A program made the position numbers and the translations under genes. Under the pieces are notes generated by a model, which was not told the DNA's origin, did not search any database, and was given only the letters and a program-made list of their open reading frames with translations. This document shows positions 6,136 through 9,291 of a stretch of DNA of 9,291 nucleotides, piece after piece. How positions within the stretch are numbered: position 1 is the first letter of the stretch; each line of letters starts with the position of its first letter. The DNA is from Amylibacter sp. Its GTDB lineage: Bacteria > Pseudomonadota > Alphaproteobacteria > Rhodobacterales > Rhodobacteraceae. The stretch spans positions 1 to 9,291 of the forward strand of contig DAOUQS010000061.1 of the NCBI GenBank assembly GCA_030625465.1. The letters are read 5' to 3'.

Positions 6136-7149
6136 ATGTACACATCACTTAAAACTGCCGCCTTGACCACAGCCATTCTGGCCATGGTCGCCCCCGTGAT
6201 GGCTGATGAAGTCAACGTCTATTCATCACGCCAGCCCGGTCTGGTGAAGCCCCTGTTCGATGCTTTCACATCCGAAACCGGCATCAAGGTCAACGTATCG
6301 TTTCTGAAAAAAGGCATGGTCGAAAAACTAAAGGCAGAAGGCAAACGCAGCCCTGCCGACCTGCTGATGACAACAGACATTTCACGCCTGAACGGTGTGG
6401 TCGAAGCCGGTGTGACGCAAGCTGTCGCATCCGACACCCTAAGTGCGAACATCCCCGCACAGTTCCGCGACCCGAACGGCCAATGGTTTGGCCTGACATC
6501 GCGCGCCCGCGTGGTTTACGCGTCAAAAGACCGCGTCAAAGACGGCGAGGTGACAACCTACGAAGATCTGGCCGACCCGAAATGGAAAGGCCGCATCTGC
6601 ATCCGGTCCGGCACCAACGCCTATAATCTGGCCCTGACATCCGCGATGATCGCACATCACGGCGAAGCCGGTGCCAAATTCTGGCTGGAAGGGCTGAAAG
6701 CCAACTTGGCCCGCAAGCCATCAGGCAATGATCGCGCGCAGATCAAGGCGGTTTTTGCAGGCGTTTGCGATATTTCCATCGGCAACACCTATTACATGAA
6801 GAAAATGCTGGATGACCCCGATCAACTGGCTTGGGCCAACAGCGTCAACATCGTGTTTCCAACATTTGCAGACGGCGGCACGCATGTGAACCTGTCAGGC
6901 ATGGCCCTGACACGCGCGGCCAAGAACAAAGACAGCGCAATCAAGCTGATGGAATGGCTGTCATCAGGGGCAGCACAGGAAATCTACGCTGAAACCAACG
7001 GGGAGTATCCGATCAAACCGGGCACCGAACCATCTGCCTTGGTCGCGGGTTGGGGCACGTTCACCGCCGATACCAAACCCCTGATCGAGATCGCCAAACT
7101 ACGCGGCGCATCCCTGAAGCTGGTTGAAATTGTGAACTTCGACGAATAG
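6136..7149 (+). CDS. Periplasmic Fe(III)-binding protein of an iron ABC transporter (FbpA/FutA type)
   Basis: A 337-aa solute-binding protein that delivers ferric iron to an inner-membrane ABC permease. Residues 1-23 form a Sec signal peptide (hydrophobic core TAALTTAILAMVAPV, cleavage probably after VMA). The mature part has VYSSRQP at 28-34, SPADLLMTTDISRL, an RARVVYASKDRV strand, LADPKWKGRICIRSG (145-159) and IGNTYYM (215-221). Tyr29, Tyr163 and the pair Tyr219/Tyr220 are the likely iron ligands, as in FutA/FbpA proteins. Cys155 and Cys211 are the only cysteines and may form a disulfide. AAGGA at 6125-6129 sits six bases before the start. The promoter and palindrome upstream point to repression when iron is sufficient. 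No permease or ATPase gene flanks it, so partners must be elsewhere. Relatives bind other anions or metals, but the tyrosine pattern favours iron. Confidence 0.9.
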   Translation: MYTSLKTAALTTAILAMVAPVMADEVNVYSSRQPGLVKPLFDAFTSETGIKVNVSFLKKGMVEKLKAEGKRSPADLLMTTDISRLNGVVEAGVTQAVASDTLSANIPAQFRDPNGQWFGLTSRARVVYASKDRVKDGEVTTYEDLADPKWKGRICIRSGTNAYNLALTSAMIAHHGEAGAKFWLEGLKANLARKPSGNDRAQIKAVFAGVCDISIGNTYYMKKMLDDPDQLAWANSVNIVFPTFADGGTHVNLSGMALTRAAKNKDSAIKLMEWLSSGAAQEIYAETNGEYPIKPGTEPSALVAGWGTFTADTKPLIEIAKLRGASLKLVEIVNFDE

Positions 7150-7162
7150 GCGAACCATCACC

Positions 7163-7189
7163 AAAGGCATCCCGCAACGGGGTGCCTTT
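7163..7189 (+). terminator. Strong hairpin terminator after the iron-binding protein gene
   Basis: AAAGGCATCCCG (7163-7174) pairs with CGGGGTGCCTTT (7178-7189) over 12 positions with one T-G wobble and a CAA loop, 13 bases after the stop codon. The downstream side ends in only three T before CACGG, so termination may be partial or work in both directions (the stem starts with AAA). Confidence 0.75.
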
Positions 7190-7228
7190 CACGGCTGGCA
7201 GATCAAAGCGCAACCCAAACGGCGCATG

Positions 7229-7254
7229 CCCCCCCTTTACCCCCCAACACCCCC
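7229..7254. other. Three C-tracts upstream of the antiporter gene (G-quadruplex candidate on - strand)
   Basis: Runs of 7, 6 and 5 C (7229-7235, 7240-7245, 7250-7254) are separated by TTTA and AACA, 38-63 bases before the antiporter start. On the minus strand they are G5, G6 and G7, enough for four G3 runs. No standard promoter was recognised in the 7190-7291 gap. Confidence 0.5.
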
Positions 7255-7291
7255 AATGCTACACCTGCGCCAACCATAGGGGAACGTATCC

Positions 7292-8539
7292 ATGACCATC
7301 CTTCAAGTTGCCTCGCTTTTGATCGTTCTTGCAGGCGCGTTCGGTGCGATTAACTATCTGTTTCTAAAGCTTCCCTCCTCGATCGGCATCCTTGTCGTGG
7401 CCCTGCTGGCCTCACTCAGTGTGATGGGTGTTGACCTGTTCTTCCCCACATTGGGGGCGACTGCGGCCATTCGCGAAATTGTGCAGGACATCGCGTTTTC
7501 CGACGCACTTCTGGAAGGTATGCTGGGCTTGCTGCTGTTTGCAGGTGCGCTGCACGTCAAGGTCAGCGACTTGCGCAAACAGGCATGGGTCGTCTTCCTG
7601 ATGGCCACGCTTGGTGTGGCGATTTCCACCGCCATTGTGGGCTACGGTTTTAGCTGGATCACCGGCGCGCCCCTGATCGTGGCCCTTGTGTTTGGCGTGA
7701 TTGTCACCCCCACCGACCCTGTCGCGGTTCTGGGCGTGCTGCGCGAAGCCAACCTGCGCAAATCGCTGGAAACCAAAATCGCCGGTGAAAGCCTGTTCAA
7801 CGACGGGGTAGCCTATGTGGTGTTCCTGATCCTTGCGGGGCTTGCCTTTCCATCTGGTGAAAACCACAGCGAAAGCGCCATGGACGCGATCATGCTATTC
7901 GTGCAAGAGGCCGTCGGCGGCGCCATACTGGGCGCCATACTGGGCTATCTGGTATTCCAGGTCATGAAACGCATCGACGACTATTCGCTAGAGGTTCTGC
8001 TGTCGCTGGGCCTTGCATTCGGCGGGTATGAACTGGCGATATACCTGCACACATCCGGCCCGATCATGGCGGTGGTGGCGGGATTGTTCATCGGCGATGT
8101 CGGCATGAAACACGGCATGTCCGCACAAACGCGCCTGTATTTGAATAAATTCTGGGAACTGATCGACGAGATTTTGAACGCAATCCTGTTCCTGCTGATC
8201 GGGATTGAGGTCTTTGCCATTACATTCGACGCAAACGCCCTGTGGGGCGGCATCCTGTGCATCGCATTGGCACTGTTTGCGCGTGCCGCCGCCGTGACCA
8301 TACCGTTATTGTTGCTAAGACCCTTTCGCACATTCACATCCGACGTGATCCCGATCATGACATGGGGCGGCCTGAAGGGCGGCATATCGGTGGCCTTGGC
8401 CCTGACCCTGCCCGACAGTGAATGGAAACCCATCATTCTGGCCGCAACCTACATGGTGGTGATCTTCTCGATCATCGTGCAGGGCCTGACCATCGCACCC
8501 TTGGCCAACAGGCTGGGCCGCGCACCGGATTTGCTGTAA
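7292..8539 (+). CDS. CPA1-family Na+(K+)/H+ antiporter, NhaP type
   Basis: A 415-aa inner-membrane cation/proton antiporter with about 12-13 hydrophobic segments, which would export Na+ (or K+) in exchange for H+ for pH and salt homeostasis. The core CPA1 motifs are present: TPTDPVAV (139-146, Asp142) in the unwound-helix region, GESLFNDGVAYVVF (165-178) with the ion-binding Asn170-Asp171 pair, Arg331 in LFARAAAV, and WGGLKGGISVALAL (358-371). The last motif more often reads WGGLRGG, so Lys362 stands where Arg is common. It ends soon after the last helix, with no RCK or other large cytosolic domain. AGGGGA at 7278-7283 is the likely ribosome site, eight bases before the ATG. Its stop overlaps the next start (TAATG). 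Ion choice cannot be told from sequence. Confidence 0.92.
   Translation: MTILQVASLLIVLAGAFGAINYLFLKLPSSIGILVVALLASLSVMGVDLFFPTLGATAAIREIVQDIAFSDALLEGMLGLLLFAGALHVKVSDLRKQAWVVFLMATLGVAISTAIVGYGFSWITGAPLIVALVFGVIVTPTDPVAVLGVLREANLRKSLETKIAGESLFNDGVAYVVFLILAGLAFPSGENHSESAMDAIMLFVQEAVGGAILGAILGYLVFQVMKRIDDYSLEVLLSLGLAFGGYELAIYLHTSGPIMAVVAGLFIGDVGMKHGMSAQTRLYLNKFWELIDEILNAILFLLIGIEVFAITFDANALWGGILCIALALFARAAAVTIPLLLLRPFRTFTSDVIPIMTWGGLKGGISVALALTLPDSEWKPIILAATYMVVIFSIIVQGLTIAPLANRLGRAPDLL
7919..7945 (+). repeat. In-frame 12-bp tandem duplication inside the antiporter gene
   Basis: GGCGCCATACTG occurs twice in exact tandem (7919-7930, 7931-7942) followed by GGC, coding GAIL-GAIL-G at residues 210-218 within a membrane helix. 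It is in frame and makes a GxxxGxxxG helix-packing pattern. The identical codons suggest a recent duplication. Confidence 0.85.
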
Positions 8540-9291
8540 TGACCGGTTATTGCGTTTACGATGTATTCACCGACACGCCTTTCGGCGGCAACCAGCTTGC
8601 GGTTATCCCCGACGCGACAGGCCTGAACGAAGCTGATTTGCAACGCATCACAACCGAGTTTAACTTTTCCGAGGTCACATTTGTCTACCCGCCCAAAGAC
8701 GCCGCCAACACGGCTTATGTGCGCATATTTACCCGCGCAGGCGAAATTCCGTTTGCCGGACACCCCACCATTGGCACAGCCATTGCCCTGTCTGATCTGG
8801 GCGCGGCTGACGACATGATGCTAGAATTGGGCATCGGGCCAATTCCGTGTACCATTACCAAAGGCACACCAAAGTCTGCCACCTTTACAACAACCACCCC
8901 GCTTGAACGGTTCAATACTATTCCCGCTGGTCTGGTTGCAAATTGTCTGTCACTACCGCAAGACGCCATTGTCGCGAAGAACCACGCGCCCGAAAATGCA
9001 TCCGTCGGCCGATCATTTGTGATGATCGAACTTGCCAGCCTCGGTATGCTGGCACAGGCCAACCCGATCACAGACGCGTACCAGAACGCCTGCAAAATGC
9101 ACGGCGGGCCGGAAGGCCGCTTTAGCACATATCTTTATGTCAAAACCCCGAACGGCATTCAGGCGCGGATGTTTTCACCCCTTACAAACACCCCCGAAGA
9201 CCCTGCCACAGGCAGTGCGGCCGCAGCCCTTGGGGCGTATCTGACGGCCGTCTACAACCAAGCCCAAACACTGGAGATTGCTCAAGGTGTT
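8539..9291 (+). CDS. PhzF-family isomerase-like protein, 3' end outside window
   Basis: The first 251 residues of a PhzF-family protein; members are usually about 260-300 aa, so little is missing. The fold is a pair of diaminopimelate-epimerase-like halves. Signatures are VYDVFTDTPFGGNQLAV at residues 6-22, the catalytic glutamate Glu45 in NFSEVTFV (same position as in phenazine PhzF), AGHPTIGTA (73-81), and in the second half MFSPLTNTPEDPATGSAA with DPATGSAA at 221-228. True PhzF isomerises trans-2,3-dihydro-3-hydroxyanthranilic acid, but most relatives are of unknown substrate, and no phenazine genes are seen here. The start ATG overlaps the antiporter stop as TAATG, with no separate strong Shine-Dalgarno, so it is probably translated by coupling. 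Family assignment is firm, function is not. Confidence 0.9.
   Translation, partial: MTGYCVYDVFTDTPFGGNQLAVIPDATGLNEADLQRITTEFNFSEVTFVYPPKDAANTAYVRIFTRAGEIPFAGHPTIGTAIALSDLGAADDMMLELGIGPIPCTITKGTPKSATFTTTTPLERFNTIPAGLVANCLSLPQDAIVAKNHAPENASVGRSFVMIELASLGMLAQANPITDAYQNACKMHGGPEGRFSTYLYVKTPNGIQARMFSPLTNTPEDPATGSAAAALGAYLTAVYNQAQTLEIAQGV

Noticed and set aside
8539..9291. Phenazine biosynthesis cluster
   Set aside because: Only a PhzF-family gene is present; the family is broad and no other phz genes are seen.

Overview
The window reads as ordinary chromosome from an alphaproteobacterium, most likely a marine Rhodobacterales (roseobacter-type) species. This rests on the character of the proteins (FabI, Gpt, MazG and FbpA/FutA of alphaproteobacterial type), moderate-to-high GC with G/C-rich third positions, tightly packed genes with 1-4 bp start/stop overlaps, and an iron-gene operator palindrome of the kind described in Rhodobacterales. 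No phage, IS element, CRISPR array, tRNA or rRNA was seen.

Left block (1-3149, + strand): four closely packed genes form one probable transcription unit. They are the 3' part of fabI (enoyl-ACP reductase), gpt (xanthine/guanine phosphoribosyltransferase), a PLP enzyme of the Cys/Met trans-sulfuration family, and a PLP threonine dehydratase-like enzyme. The two PLP enzymes could both act on C4 amino acids and yield 2-oxobutanoate, but their substrates cannot be read from sequence. A 188-bp gap (3150-3337) follows and carries a cluster of small perfect hairpins, two of them preceded by the same 7-mer. It looks like an intergenic palindromic repeat element.

Middle block (3338-5833): an M20 amidohydrolase/aminoacylase on the - strand is divergent from mazG (+), with 60 bp between the starts. 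mazG converges, with only 9 bp between stops, on a small SnoaL/NTF2-like gene (-). A hairpin spans both of those stop codons.

Right block (5834-9291, + strand): a 302-bp AT-rich divergent control region leads into an fbpA/futA-type periplasmic Fe(III)-binding protein. Its likely sigma70 promoter (TTGACC-N17-TTTAAA) holds a perfect 7-3-7 palindrome, CTGACTATTTTAGTCAG, inside the spacer, consistent with iron-responsive repression. The gene ends in a strong hairpin and has no ABC permease or ATPase next to it. Downstream are a CPA1/NhaP-type Na+/H+ antiporter and, coupled to it by a TAATG overlap, a PhzF-family gene that runs off the window end.

No clear new multi-gene system was found. The most useful items are the fbpA promoter/operator, the modular hairpin element at 3201-3305, the C-tracts before the antiporter gene, and the conserved-looking but functionally undefined gpt/PLP/PLP/M20 neighbourhood.
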